Shown piece by piece: positions 15,759 through 24,125 of a stretch of 37,704 bases of DNA. Positions within the stretch are counted from its first letter, which is position 1, and every line of letters begins with the position of its first letter. Where the stretch lies: positions 1 to 37,704 of the forward strand of contig JAZNLK010000189.1 of assembly GCA_045579055.1 (NCBI GenBank), read 5' to 3'. A program made the position numbers and the translations under genes. Source of the stretch: SIG440 sp045579055. Lineage in GTDB: Bacteria; Bacillota; Clostridia; Monoglobales; Monoglobaceae. The notes under the pieces were generated by a model. The model saw only the letters and a list, made by a program, of their open reading frames with translations, was not told the DNA's origin and made no database searches.

Positions 15759-16991
15759 CTATTCTTTCTCTATTATATCATACCCCAAATGCCTCGTTTT
15801 GTCAATAATTCTTTGACTACCAATATCTTCACGACATATAATTTCAACCGTGACAGAAACACCATTCCCCGTTTCGATGTGAGTTACCTTTTTTTCGAGA
15901 ATTTCCGCATCGCGCGGAATTTCTGTTTTCAATACCATCGAAAGCTCCTTTGCTCCCAATTCCACCGCCTCTGCCGTTGTTCTTTTCTTCTTCACGGGAT
16001 TATATTCCCGGTATTTTTCGGTATTGACAAAAAGAGACGGAATGACCGATACGGGCGGTCTGTATTCCTTTTGCACTTCCTCACTGTCGCAGTTTTCAAA
16101 AGGCTCACCGCCTTTCAGGTATAATTTCAGTTCTTTTCCCAAAACTGAAACTCTGTATCTTTTTTTTACTTTTCCTGTATATATTTTCTCTGTATATTCA
16201 AAAGGATATTCATTTGTTTTTTTATAAGATGTCTCAGCATAAACTTCCCCGAAGGAATGAACAAATCTCATTCCCTGAGCCTGACTGTCCATAATGCCGC
16301 TGACCAGAAGGTCTCCCTCCTCCACATACTGATTTGCTTTCACAACCGTCTGACCTTCCTTGACTTCAAGAAGCCTCACCAGTCCGTCCCGCTCCGCAAC
16401 AATATCACAGGGCACATCAACCCCCACACGTTTTTCCGTATCGAGACGTTCTCTGATTTCAACGTGAATCCTCGAACCTTTGATATTCACTCCAATCCAG
16501 GCAATTTCATCAAACTTTGTCATCATACGGTTCTGAACCGAGATATGGTCAATTTCATCAAGCTCTGCACCCTGATACACCCCAAAATCCCTGAGTCCGG
16601 CAATAATATCGTGGGTTTTCAGTCTTTGATTGCCCACAACATCAATCCCAACCACGTGGGTTGCCAGATACCACAAAAGCGCCGCAAAAACCGCAACCCC
16701 CACAAACAAAGCCTTTCTCTTTCGGTATCTGTGAAGTACAAAAGGCAGCCCCTTCCTCGAAACAACCGAAACCTTTGTTCTTGTTTTTCTTGCAATCTGC
16801 CGAATCTCACGGAAAGCCGAAATGCTCATGCAGGCAGTAATTCGGGTTTCCCCCAACCTTCGTACATTTCGCAAAAAAATTCCCCGATGCATACAGATAT
16901 TCAGAAACCGTTCGCAAAACACGCCGTCTGCACAAATCACCACATATCCTTTCAGAAAGCCCACAATTCTCTCAACAAACAAGCCTATCAC
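15759..16991 (-). CDS. yqfD: Sporulation protein YqfD
   Basis: The 410-residue product matches YqfD: an N-terminal region with FVERIVGFLKGYVVICADG, a membrane segment at about 92-108 (ALFVGVAVFAALLWYLA), then a long extracytoplasmic domain containing EIDHISVQNRMM. In B. subtilis yqfD is made in the mother cell under sigma-E and is needed for efficient sporulation. The GTG at 16991 overlaps the yqfC stop as GTGA. A TTG at 16982, with GGAG 8 bases upstream, is an equally good start and would remove three residues. Confidence 0.93.
   Translation of the reverse strand: MIGLFVERIVGFLKGYVVICADGVFCERFLNICMHRGIFLRNVRRLGETRITACMSISAFREIRQIARKTRTKVSVVSRKGLPFVLHRYRKRKALFVGVAVFAALLWYLATHVVGIDVVGNQRLKTHDIIAGLRDFGVYQGAELDEIDHISVQNRMMTKFDEIAWIGVNIKGSRIHVEIRERLDTEKRVGVDVPCDIVAERDGLVRLLEVKEGQTVVKANQYVEEGDLLVSGIMDSQAQGMRFVHSFGEVYAETSYKKTNEYPFEYTEKIYTGKVKKRYRVSVLGKELKLYLKGGEPFENCDSEEVQKEYRPPVSVIPSLFVNTEKYREYNPVKKKRTTAEAVELGAKELSMVLKTEIPRDAEILEKKVTHIETGNGVSVTVEIICREDIGSQRIIDKTRHLGYDIIEKE
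15777..15805 (-). promoter_or_regulatory. Internal sigma-A promoter within the 3' end of yqfD
   Basis: On the minus strand TTGACA (15800-15805) and TATGAT (15777-15782) are 17 bp apart and lie in the last codons of yqfD. This promoter would separate the housekeeping genes phoH to recO from the sporulation genes yqfC and yqfD. About 125 bp separate it from the phoH start. Confidence 0.75.
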
Positions 16992-17290
16992 TCCCCCTTT
17001 GCAAAGCCCAGACTGCGTATTTTCCCTTCAACAAACAACATTTCGTCCGTCACGCTTTTTATTTCAAGTCTCTCACCAACAATCCGCAACGGAGCCGGAT
17101 TGGCTTCCAGAATAATTTGTTCAGCAGTGTATTCGGTGATGCCTTTGTAGTTTTCAATCACCACTTCGCTGTTTCCCAAAAGAACAATTTTCGGGACATC
17201 AAGAACAATCTCCTTTGCAACCTCAAGTCTCCCGGCAAGTTTTTCACGAAAGCTTCTCTTTTCACGTTTTTCATTGTCTTTCTGTTTCAT
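16988..17290 (-). CDS. yqfC: Sporulation protein YqfC
   Basis: This is a 100-residue YabP/YqfC-family protein. The core PKIVLLGNSEVVIENYKGI and the end VEGKIRSLGFAKG are typical. Its role is linked to sporulation and it accompanies yqfD almost everywhere. GGTGGG precedes the ATG by 5 bases. It is the first gene of its operon and diverges from ylbJ. No clear sigma-A promoter is present, as expected for a sporulation-specific gene. Confidence 0.94.
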   Translation of the reverse strand: MKQKDNEKREKRSFREKLAGRLEVAKEIVLDVPKIVLLGNSEVVIENYKGITEYTAEQIILEANPAPLRIVGERLEIKSVTDEMLFVEGKIRSLGFAKGE

Positions 17291-17415
17291 TTCAACCCAC
17301 CGTCCTTTCCGAACATAAGAAGTCCTTCAACAAAATTTATGCGTAAACCCACCGAATGATGAATATATAATGGATATAACAGAATAAAATCTTCGCAGCG
17401 AAAGGTCTGAAGCAT
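17291..17415. promoter_or_regulatory. Divergent region between yqfC and ylbJ
   Basis: This 125-bp interval must hold promoters for two sporulation genes facing away from each other. It is A/T-rich around 17358-17390. No paired sigma-A hexamers are visible. I cannot assign sigma-E, -G or -K boxes with confidence. Confidence 0.45.
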
Positions 17416-18522
17416 ATGCAATCTCTCCCCGAAAGAATTCTCAGGAATATCCTTGCACTGTCAGCGCTCTATCTGACGGTTTTTCTTGTTATGTTGCCCC
17501 AGAACTGCCTCGCAGCGGCAAAATCCGCCATAGAAATGTGCCTGAACACCATAATTCCGTCCTTGTTCCCATTCTTCGTATGCAGCGGAATCCTTTCCGC
17601 ATCAAATTTTTCGGTTATGTGCAGCAGATTTCTTTCAGGATTTATGCGACCGCTTTTCCGCTTGCCCGGTTCTGCGGCAATGACTTTCCTCCTGGGCACC
17701 GTCAGCGGATATCCCGTGGGTGCCGCATCTGCCGCCGAGCTTTATGACCGTGGTCAATGCACAAAAACAGAAGCTGAACGAATGATTGCATTCTGCAACA
17801 ACTCCGGTCCTCTTTTTGTTATCGGGGTTGTGGGAACAGGTTTTCTCGGAAGCCCCGCCATAGGCTATCAGTTGTACTTCTCCCACATCCTTGCTTCCCT
17901 TATTGTGGGTGTGGTTTTCAGATTTTACAGCAAGACCTCAGCCGTGTCCTCCAACCGCCTTCCCGGAGGCGACTGCGTCCAAACAAAAAAAACCGCCTTT
18001 TTTTCCTTAGGCGGCATAATCGACAGTGCGGTTTTCTCAACATTGAAGGTATGCGGTTTTATTATTTTCTTTTCAGTATTCACAAGTGCAATCCCCGAAA
18101 GCTTTCTGAAGCCCTACCTTTGCAGCCTCACTGAAATTTCAGGGGGCCTCCGATTGCTGACCTCCGAAGTTTCATCGCCATTGCTCCTGCCTGTTGTTTC
18201 TCTCTTTCTTGGTTTTTCGGGAATTTCGGTAATACTTCAGATTTGGTCGGTAATTGCCCCGAAAGGGCTTTCGGCAACACCTTTGCTTTTGGGAAAGTTT
18301 CTGCAAGGAATACTGTCTTTTTTGATAACACTTATTCTTTCAAAGCTGTTCCCCTTGAGTCAACCGGTTTTCAGTTTGTCCCAAACTGCGTTTATGCAGG
18401 CATATTCCCCCTCCGACCTTATTATTGCTTCGGTATTGTCGGTTCTTTTCGCCGTTGCCGCATTGAAATTTCTGATGCATATTCCCCTTCTTTCCACAAA
18501 GAAAACCAATCAAAATCGGTAA
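17416..18522 (+). CDS. ylbJ: Sporulation integral membrane protein YlbJ
   Basis: The 368-residue product has about eight hydrophobic helices and the family motif TFLLGTVSGYPVGA in the second nucleoside-recognition-like (Gate) region, followed by CNNSGPLFVIGVVGTGFLG. YlbJ is a mother-cell sporulation membrane protein of the Gate-domain group; its transported molecule is unknown. The ATG at 17416 follows AAAGGT at 9 bases. It diverges from yqfC, so two sporulation units share one regulatory region. Confidence 0.93.
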   Translation: MQSLPERILRNILALSALYLTVFLVMLPQNCLAAAKSAIEMCLNTIIPSLFPFFVCSGILSASNFSVMCSRFLSGFMRPLFRLPGSAAMTFLLGTVSGYPVGAASAAELYDRGQCTKTEAERMIAFCNNSGPLFVIGVVGTGFLGSPAIGYQLYFSHILASLIVGVVFRFYSKTSAVSSNRLPGGDCVQTKKTAFFSLGGIIDSAVFSTLKVCGFIIFFSVFTSAIPESFLKPYLCSLTEISGGLRLLTSEVSSPLLLPVVSLFLGFSGISVILQIWSVIAPKGLSATPLLLGKFLQGILSFLITLILSKLFPLSQPVFSLSQTAFMQAYSPSDLIIASVLSVLFAVAALKFLMHIPLLSTKKTNQNR

Positions 18523-18570
18523 AAAAAAGAGGGGGTGTAGCAAAATGAAAAAAACCCGTTCGTCGAAAAT

Positions 18571-18648
18571 CGCCGAACCCTACAAATTGTATCGCAAATT
18601 CAACGCATATACAATATATGTAGGGGACGGCCTTTAGGACGTCCCGAA
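18571..18648. repeat. GTAGGGGACG-type structured intergenic repeat
   Basis: CCCTACAAATTGTAT (18578-18592) pairs imperfectly with ATACAATATATGTAGGG (18609-18625), and GGGACG (18624-18629) pairs with CGTCCC (18640-18645). The two nested hairpins sit between the convergent ylbJ and carboxypeptidase genes and could act as a terminator. The form is that of a small non-coding mobile repeat. Confidence 0.7.
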
Positions 18649-18683
18649 AAATCATTTTTTCTGCAGCCCCTTTAATTTATCTA

Positions 18684-20048
18684 TCAGTATCTTGGCGGAC
18701 GATATCCGTTGCTTCTGCGCTGTTTGCGTTTTGACCGTTTTAGGGCACGGATAAACCCAATCACCAGCAAGAGAACAAACCCAACCACCAGAATCAGAAG
18801 AATCCAGACAATAATTCTCACAGCAGCGAAAGACCACAGCCATTCAAAAAAGCTCATAACAGGGCCAAAAAAGCTTCTCTCCACCTCTTGGGTTGAAATA
18901 AGCTTCACTTCACCGAGGGTCTGTCCTTTATGAACAAATGAAACCTTGCCTATGACCTGACCCGATGAAATGGGTGCTCTGACGCTCTTGGGTATTTCAA
19001 CAATCTTTTCAATTTCTTCAATGTTGCCGTCTTCAGGGAACAACACTTCAACATTTTCCTCAGCAGAGAGAATCAGATGGTCAGTATCCCCTGCCGCCTG
19101 CTTCACCTTGACCTCGCCAAAAATGTCATCACGTCTGGCAAGCTTCTGAAGCGCAAAATCCTCCAGTCCGTGTTCCAGGATTGCCTTGGACTCGTTGTGC
19201 GAAGTGGAATTATCTTCGGAATTCAGAACAACACTGATAACCGAACGTCCGTCCTTTTCCGCCGAAGAAACAAGACACGACCCTGCCTCTGTGGTTGAAC
19301 CCGTCTTTATTCCTGTTGCGTATTCGTAGAAATAATAGGGATATCTCATTCTTGAAACAAGATTGTTTGTGTTAATATAATACCTTCTCTCAGGCGTCAT
19401 ATTGGTCACTTCAAGATACACGTGTGCTGACTCAACAATAGATCTGAATGTTTCGTTTTTCATAGCCTCCCTTGCCATAATGGAAAGCTCACGTGCTGTT
19501 GTATAATGGTTTTCATCGTGAAGACCATGAGGATTCACAAAGTGAGTATTCACAAGTCCAAGCTCTGCCGCTTTGGCATTCATTCTTTCAACAAAGGCAT
19601 CAATAGAGCCTGCAAGACCGTCAGCCATCAGAGCCGCCGCATCGTTACCCGATGCAACAAGCAGACCCTTCAGCAAGTCACCAAGAGGCATTGTCTCGCC
19701 AACCTCAAGATAAATGCTGCTTCCATCAAGGGCAAGGGTATCAAAAATCTCCTGAGTCATGGTATATTCCTGCTCCAGAGTAACTTCACCCTTGTCAACA
19801 GCCTCAAGCACCACCATTGCAGTCATAATCTTTGTGGTGCTGGCAGGAAACATTTTCTTGTCCGGATTCTTTTCAAACAGAACAAGCCCCGACTTTGCAT
19901 CAACCAGAATAACAGCCTCTGCGGTGATATCACCTTCAGGTTCTGCCCAAACCGGAATAACACTGCCAATAAGGGCAACAGCAATAAGAACTGCCAAAAA
20001 CAGTGAAACAACTCTTTTAAACATACACAAAACCAAATTTATCTCCAT
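18684..20048 (-). CDS. D-alanyl-D-alanine carboxypeptidase (class A PBP5/6 type)
   Basis: This secreted serine peptidase trims the terminal D-Ala from peptidoglycan stem peptides. The 454-residue product has a signal segment (about 8-35, ending VWAEP), the catalytic S70-T-T-K73, S133-G134-N135 and K248-T249-G250. A C-terminal beta domain follows, then a final membrane helix at about 415-438 and a basic tail, which keeps it on the membrane. The ATG at 20048 lies 5 bases after GGAGG; an in-frame ATG at 20024 has no good signal. It follows tsaB by 15 bp. It could be dacA, dacB or dacF; the latter two act in sporulation. Confidence 0.95.
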   Translation of the reverse strand: MEINLVLCMFKRVVSLFLAVLIAVALIGSVIPVWAEPEGDITAEAVILVDAKSGLVLFEKNPDKKMFPASTTKIMTAMVVLEAVDKGEVTLEQEYTMTQEIFDTLALDGSSIYLEVGETMPLGDLLKGLLVASGNDAAALMADGLAGSIDAFVERMNAKAAELGLVNTHFVNPHGLHDENHYTTARELSIMAREAMKNETFRSIVESAHVYLEVTNMTPERRYYINTNNLVSRMRYPYYFYEYATGIKTGSTTEAGSCLVSSAEKDGRSVISVVLNSEDNSTSHNESKAILEHGLEDFALQKLARRDDIFGEVKVKQAAGDTDHLILSAEENVEVLFPEDGNIEEIEKIVEIPKSVRAPISSGQVIGKVSFVHKGQTLGEVKLISTQEVERSFFGPVMSFFEWLWSFAAVRIIVWILLILVVGFVLLLVIGFIRALKRSKRKQRRSNGYRPPRY

Positions 20049-20063
20049 CTCATCCTCCGAATA

Positions 20064-20780
20064 TCAGTTTTCCTTTTGACCAATTGCCATACGTTCAAGC
20101 TGTTCACGCTCCGCTTGCGAAAGGCGAACATACTCCGGAACAAGCTCACCATAAGGCACTGTCTGACCTGCTTTCAATTTTTCAAGGCCGATTTCCGCAA
20201 CGGAACCGGCAAGATTAAGGTTCGTCACCTTGGGAGCAAAGCATGCCTTGTCGCCCAAAACAGACTTTATCTTTTCTTCAAAAACAAGGGTTGCATCACC
20301 CATAAAAAGAACCTTTTTGCCGGTCTGTTTAAGCTCAGCTAGCAAGTCCTCAAGAGCAAGAGCCCTGTCACCACACAACCGTTCAAGCTTCTCTCCGCCG
20401 CTGAACAATGCATTATAAACCTGGTCACGCCTTGCGTCCAGAACAGGGGAAATAATTCCGTCAAAGAACTTTGAGCCAAAAGCCAAAGCTTCCAAGGTCG
20501 AAACTGCAACACAAGGCTTTCCCGAAGCCTGAGCCAGCGCCTTTGCCGTGGCAACTCCGATTCTGACCCCAGTGAAAGAGCCGGGGCCCACAGCCGCCGC
20601 AAAAGCATCAACCGTCTTTGGATCCACCTCTGCCGCCCTGAACATATTCTCAATCTGCGGCATCATTATCTGCGAATGTGTTTTGTTTTGGTTTATTACT
20701 GTTTGTGCAACCATAATCCGCTCATTTGTCAGAGCAGCAGTTGCCGCCATACAGCAGGTATCAATTCCGAATACCAACAT
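20064..20780 (-). CDS. tsaB: tRNA threonylcarbamoyladenosine biosynthesis protein TsaB
   Basis: The 238-residue product begins LVFGIDTCCMAATAAL, the actin-like fold phosphate loop, and has the family motif VGPGSFTGVRIGVATAKALA. TsaB pairs with TsaD, and with TsaE, to make the t6A modification at position 37 of ANN-decoding tRNAs. It follows tsaE by 3 bp. tsaD is not in the window. Confidence 0.96.
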   Translation of the reverse strand: MLVFGIDTCCMAATAALTNERIMVAQTVINQNKTHSQIMMPQIENMFRAAEVDPKTVDAFAAAVGPGSFTGVRIGVATAKALAQASGKPCVAVSTLEALAFGSKFFDGIISPVLDARRDQVYNALFSGGEKLERLCGDRALALEDLLAELKQTGKKVLFMGDATLVFEEKIKSVLGDKACFAPKVTNLNLAGSVAEIGLEKLKAGQTVPYGELVPEYVRLSQAEREQLERMAIGQKEN

Positions 20781-20783
20781 ATC

Positions 20784-21215
20784 CTATCTCTCCGTCTTTT
20801 CAATGGTAATTTCACGATAATCCGAACCCATTTGAGGATTCTTCACAATATTCACCAGATAGTAACCCTTTGGAAGAACGGCTTCAATGTTCTGTGCCCA
20901 TTCAATAATACAAATTCCGTCCCCGAAAAAATAATCGTCCATCCAATCGCAGTTGTCAACATCAACATTCTCCAGACGGTATGCATCAAAGTGAAAAATA
21001 TCCAGCGTTCCGTTATATTCATTAACAACAGTAAATGTCGGGCTCGAAACCTCTCCGTCAATATCGAAAAATTCCGCAACACCCTTTGTGAATGCCGTTT
21101 TCCCCGCTCCCAGGTCTCCCACCAACGCAACAATATCACCGGAGGCGAGACTGCGTGCAAAGTTCTTCGCAACATCCTTTGTTTCCGCTTCGCTAAAGCA
21201 AACAAACTTTTCCAT
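20784..21215 (-). CDS. tsaE: tRNA threonylcarbamoyladenosine biosynthesis ATPase TsaE
   Basis: This 143-residue P-loop ATPase has Walker A GDLGAGKT at 33-40, the SSPTFTVVNEY segment, and FHFDAYRL followed by IIEWAQN, all typical. TsaE activates the TsaB-TsaD complex in t6A synthesis. It is the first gene of the tsaE-tsaB-carboxypeptidase unit, with its own promoter at 21254-21282. Confidence 0.96.
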   Translation of the reverse strand: MEKFVCFSEAETKDVAKNFARSLASGDIVALVGDLGAGKTAFTKGVAEFFDIDGEVSSPTFTVVNEYNGTLDIFHFDAYRLENVDVDNCDWMDDYFFGDGICIIEWAQNIEAVLPKGYYLVNIVKNPQMGSDYREITIEKTER

Positions 21216-21253
21216 TCTGCCGTTGTCCTCTCAAAAAAAACATATATATAGTT

Positions 21254-21282
21254 ATTTTAACTTGAAAACTCATCAAAGTCAA
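21254..21282 (-). promoter_or_regulatory. Sigma-A promoter for tsaE-tsaB-carboxypeptidase
   Basis: On the minus strand TTGACT (21277-21282) and TAAAAT (21254-21259) are 17 bp apart, about 40 bp upstream of tsaE. Confidence 0.8.
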
Positions 21283-21292
21283 TACAAAACTA

Positions 21293-21321
21293 TTGAATTT
21301 TCTGTTAATTTATTGTATACT
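21293..21321 (+). promoter_or_regulatory. Sigma-A promoter for the dCMP deaminase gene
   Basis: TTGAAT (21293-21298) and TATACT (21316-21321) are 17 bp apart. The resulting leader is about 90 nt and contains CCCG/CGGG inverted segments near 21354-21370 and a second GGGT, so limited folding is possible. It lies back to back with the tsaE promoter. Confidence 0.78.
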
Positions 21322-21418
21322 GAAAACATCAACATAGTGAAAGCACACCTGACCCGTACTTTTCGGGCTTAAATTCAACCCAATCCGGGTAATACACAAA
21401 AGAAAGGAATCGAAAAAT

Positions 21419-21913
21419 ATGACAAAACCAAGAGTTGACAAACACAACTACTATCTCGACATTGCCGAAACCGTAATCGAAAGAGGAACCTGTCTCCGCC
21501 GCAACTTCGGTGCAATAATCGTAAAAAATGACGAAATTGTCTCCACAGGCTACACCGGTGCCCCCAGAGGCAGACAGAACTGCACAAACCTGGGGGTCTG
21601 CATCCGTGAAAAACTGGCAATCCCCAGAGGTGAACGCTATGAGCTTTGCCGCAGCGTTCACGCAGAAGCAAACTGCATCATCAGTGCGGCACGCCGTGAA
21701 ATGATTGATGCAACCCTTTATCTTGTGGGCAAGGACTACAACACAGGCGAGCTTGTTCCAAACACTTCAAGCTGTTCTATGTGCAAGCGAATGGTTATCA
21801 ATGCCGGCATAAAACAAGTAATAATCCGCAACACTCCCACCGAATATACCGTGGTGAATGTTGAAGACTGGGTAACAAATGACGAATCCGTGGAAGGCGT
21901 TTTCGGATACTAA
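21419..21913 (+). CDS. Deoxycytidylate (dCMP) deaminase
   Basis: The 164-residue product has the zinc-dependent deaminase motif H81-A-E83-A-N and the second half SCSMCKRM with C119 and C122. GAPRG at 48-52 and the cysteine-containing stretch before the active site match ComEB-like dCMP deaminases, which make dUMP for thymidylate synthesis. AAAGGA precedes the ATG by about 10 bases. It is a single-gene unit with its own promoter and strong terminator. dCMP rather than free cytidine is favoured by the sequence type; no assay is implied. Confidence 0.92.
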   Translation: MTKPRVDKHNYYLDIAETVIERGTCLRRNFGAIIVKNDEIVSTGYTGAPRGRQNCTNLGVCIREKLAIPRGERYELCRSVHAEANCIISAARREMIDATLYLVGKDYNTGELVPNTSSCSMCKRMVINAGIKQVIIRNTPTEYTVVNVEDWVTNDESVEGVFGY

Positions 21914-21924
21914 TCTTTCAGCAC

Positions 21925-21964
21925 AAAAAAACACGAAGATTTTGAAAAATCTTCGTGTTTTTTT
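21925..21964. terminator. Strong bidirectional terminator
   Basis: ACACGAAGATT (21931-21941) pairs perfectly with AATCTTCGTGT (21948-21958). The stem is flanked by A and T runs on both sides, so it works for dCMP deaminase (+) and the PFK gene (-). Confidence 0.93.
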
Positions 21965-21979
21965 ATCCGGTTATTCTTT

Positions 21980-23209
21980 TTACCACACCTTTGGAGCAAA
22001 CTGAAGCTGACCTGCATTATACTTAATCTGCGGTTCACCTTCAATCAAAGGCATTGCATATTTAATAAATTCGTCAGTAACACCAAAGCCGTCATAGGAA
22101 ATCATTTCGGCTGGAATTTTCTTTTCCACATTGGCAATCTGGCGGACGTCATAAGGGATAATCTCAATCTTGTAGGGATTGTCAGAAACCCTCTTGAATC
22201 CGGGAATAACTCCCGTAAATCCGGCACAGGCATAGCCAACACCGGTATATCCCGCATCAAAGGCCTCGTTTACATCACAAAGGGAAGCACCGCTTGCCCA
22301 GCATCTCTGAAGGGTACTGAGTTCAATTGAACGAACCTTCAGCCCAAGATTTGCCGCAACACCGTTACGCACAATCTGACCAACGCCGCCCAGTGCTGCG
22401 TGACCGAATCTGTCGTGTTCCTTGGGAACACCGGAATTGTCCTCGGATATGTAGTTTCCGTCTTTGTCATGAATACCTTCCGACACCGCAACCATAACGG
22501 TTTCCTGTTCGTGGCTGACTTTTTCAACCTTTGCAAGAAAAGCATCCATATCAAAATTCATTTCAGGGAGACAAATGATGTCTGCCGCACGTGTCAGTTC
22601 ATCATTGGCAAGAGCCGCCGCCGCAGTAAGCCATCCGGCATTTCGTCCCATAGCTTCAAGAACAATAACCGACGGCATTCTGTAAACTTCCGCATCTTTT
22701 TTCAGCTGTCGCATAGAGTTTGCAATGAACTTTGCGGAAGAACCATAACCCGGAGTATGGTCGGTGAGAGCAAGGTCATTATCAATGGTTTTGGGAATCC
22801 CGATAACCCTCACATCCGAGCCGATTTCGGAGGCATACCGGCTCATTTTGTCCACAGTATCCATCGAATCATTGCCGCCAATGCAGAAGAAATAGCCTAT
22901 GTCATACTTTTTGAAAATTTCAAAAATTCTTTCGAAAAACGCCTTGTCTTCTTCAGGCTTAGGAAGCTTTTTTCTGCAAGAACCAAGATATGACGATGGT
23001 GTCTGCTTGAGCAAATCAAGAAGGCCATCATCCTTGAACCGTTCAAGAGGAACAATCTTTTCCTCTTCAACACCTTCAATGCCAAAAAGTCCTCCATAAA
23101 CCTTGCCGATTTTGTCGCCGTGGTCAAAGCCGCCCTTTATCACACCTGCCAAAGATGAATTAATGACAGCGGTGGGGCCACCTGACTGAATTACCAATAA
23201 ATTTTTCAA
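21980..23209 (-). CDS. 6-phosphofructokinase, pyrophosphate-dependent type
   Basis: The 409-residue product is a PFK with SGGPTAVINSS at the phosphate site, GGNDSMDT at 111-118 and PKTIDNDL at 139-146. In ATP-using PFKs two positions are glycine; here they are Asp114 and Lys140, the pair established as marking pyrophosphate use. It would convert fructose-6-phosphate and PPi reversibly to fructose-1,6-bisphosphate. The start is TTG, with AAGGAG 8 bases upstream. The gene is alone, with its own promoter and shared terminator. Substrate choice is inferred from the two residues. Confidence 0.93.
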   Translation of the reverse strand: MKNLLVIQSGGPTAVINSSLAGVIKGGFDHGDKIGKVYGGLFGIEGVEEEKIVPLERFKDDGLLDLLKQTPSSYLGSCRKKLPKPEEDKAFFERIFEIFKKYDIGYFFCIGGNDSMDTVDKMSRYASEIGSDVRVIGIPKTIDNDLALTDHTPGYGSSAKFIANSMRQLKKDAEVYRMPSVIVLEAMGRNAGWLTAAAALANDELTRAADIICLPEMNFDMDAFLAKVEKVSHEQETVMVAVSEGIHDKDGNYISEDNSGVPKEHDRFGHAALGGVGQIVRNGVAANLGLKVRSIELSTLQRCWASGASLCDVNEAFDAGYTGVGYACAGFTGVIPGFKRVSDNPYKIEIIPYDVRQIANVEKKIPAEMISYDGFGVTDEFIKYAMPLIEGEPQIKYNAGQLQFAPKVW

Positions 23210-23251
23210 GACCTACACTCCTTTTTCGAGTTTATTTCATAATTTCACTTT

Positions 23252-23280
23252 ATTATATTATATTTTCAGTTTTATTGCAA
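23252..23280 (-). promoter_or_regulatory. Sigma-A promoter for the PFK gene
   Basis: On the minus strand TTGCAA (23275-23280) and TATAAT (23252-23257) are 17 bp apart; a second TATAAT overlaps just upstream of the -10. Confidence 0.75.
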
Positions 23281-23300
23281 CTAAAATTTTTACCAATAAT

Positions 23301-23329
23301 TTGACACATCCTTTGTGATATGTTATAAT
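23301..23329 (+). promoter_or_regulatory. Perfect consensus sigma-A promoter for the SDR gene
   Basis: TTGACA (23301-23306) and TATAAT (23324-23329) are separated by 17 bp, with the ATG 30 bp beyond, giving a very short leader. Confidence 0.88.
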
Positions 23330-23358
23330 TTTTAAACAAAGTAAACGGAGTGATTACC

Positions 23359-24108
23359 ATGAAAGCACTTATCACAGGAGCAAGCACAGGTATCGGCAGG
23401 GATATGGCACGGAATCTCCACGCAAGAGGAATTGAGCTTGTTCTGGTGGCAAGATCTGCCCAAAAACTTGAAGAATTAAAAAAAGAGTTGAACGGAAAGC
23501 CCCATATAATCAGCCTTGACCTTTCCAAAGAGGAAAACTGTTTCAAGCTGTATAATGAAACAAAAGACAAAAGCATTGATATATTGATTAACAATGCAGG
23601 CTTTGGCACACTGGGCGACTATTCCGAAGCTGAGCTTGAAACCGAGCTGAATATGATTGACCTGAATATCAAAGCCCTTCACATTCTGACAAAGCTTTTT
23701 GTAAAAGACTTTGAAAAACGCAATTCAGGCTACATTATGAATGTTGCATCCATAGCTGCATTTATGTCAGGACCGCTGATGGCAACATATTACGCAACAA
23801 AAGGCTATGTTCTCAAATACAGCACCGCACTTTACGAAGAACTGAGGCAAAACAGAAAAAACGTTCACATATCGGTTCTCTGTCCCGGTCCGGTATCCAC
23901 CGAATTTGACCGCCGTGCAGGTGTAAAATCCTCCCTTGGAGGACTTTCTTCAAAAAAAGTTGCAGATTATGCCATAAAGAAGATGTTCAAAGGAAAACTT
24001 CACATTATCCCCGGTTTGTCTGTTAAAGCAGGGGTCTTTTTCCAAAGATTCGCACCTTCAAAACTACTGCTGAAAGTTTGTTATTCAACCCAGAACCGAA
24101 AGAGGTGA
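23359..24108 (+). CDS. Short-chain dehydrogenase/reductase (SDR) family protein
   Basis: The 249-residue product shows a classical SDR layout: TGASTGIG at 6-13 for the NAD(P) loop, ARS at 31-33, NNAG at 78-81, catalytic S131 and Y144-x3-K148. The arginine after the first strand favours NADP(H). It is close to the DltE-like SDR group with PGPVSTEFD downstream, but the substrate is unknown. The ATG at 23359 is preferred over an in-frame GTG at 23350 because GGAG lies 8 bases before the ATG. queT follows 159 bp downstream behind a structured leader. Confidence 0.93.
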   Translation: MKALITGASTGIGRDMARNLHARGIELVLVARSAQKLEELKKELNGKPHIISLDLSKEENCFKLYNETKDKSIDILINNAGFGTLGDYSEAELETELNMIDLNIKALHILTKLFVKDFEKRNSGYIMNVASIAAFMSGPLMATYYATKGYVLKYSTALYEELRQNRKNVHISVLCPGPVSTEFDRRAGVKSSLGGLSSKKVADYAIKKMFKGKLHIIPGLSVKAGVFFQRFAPSKLLLKVCYSTQNRKR

Positions 24109-24125
24109 AAATTCAGGTCATAAGA

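Noticed and set aside
17291..17415. Sigma-E or sigma-G boxes for yqfC and ylbJ
   Set aside because: Several partial matches are possible in this A/T-rich stretch, but none had both boxes at proper spacing.
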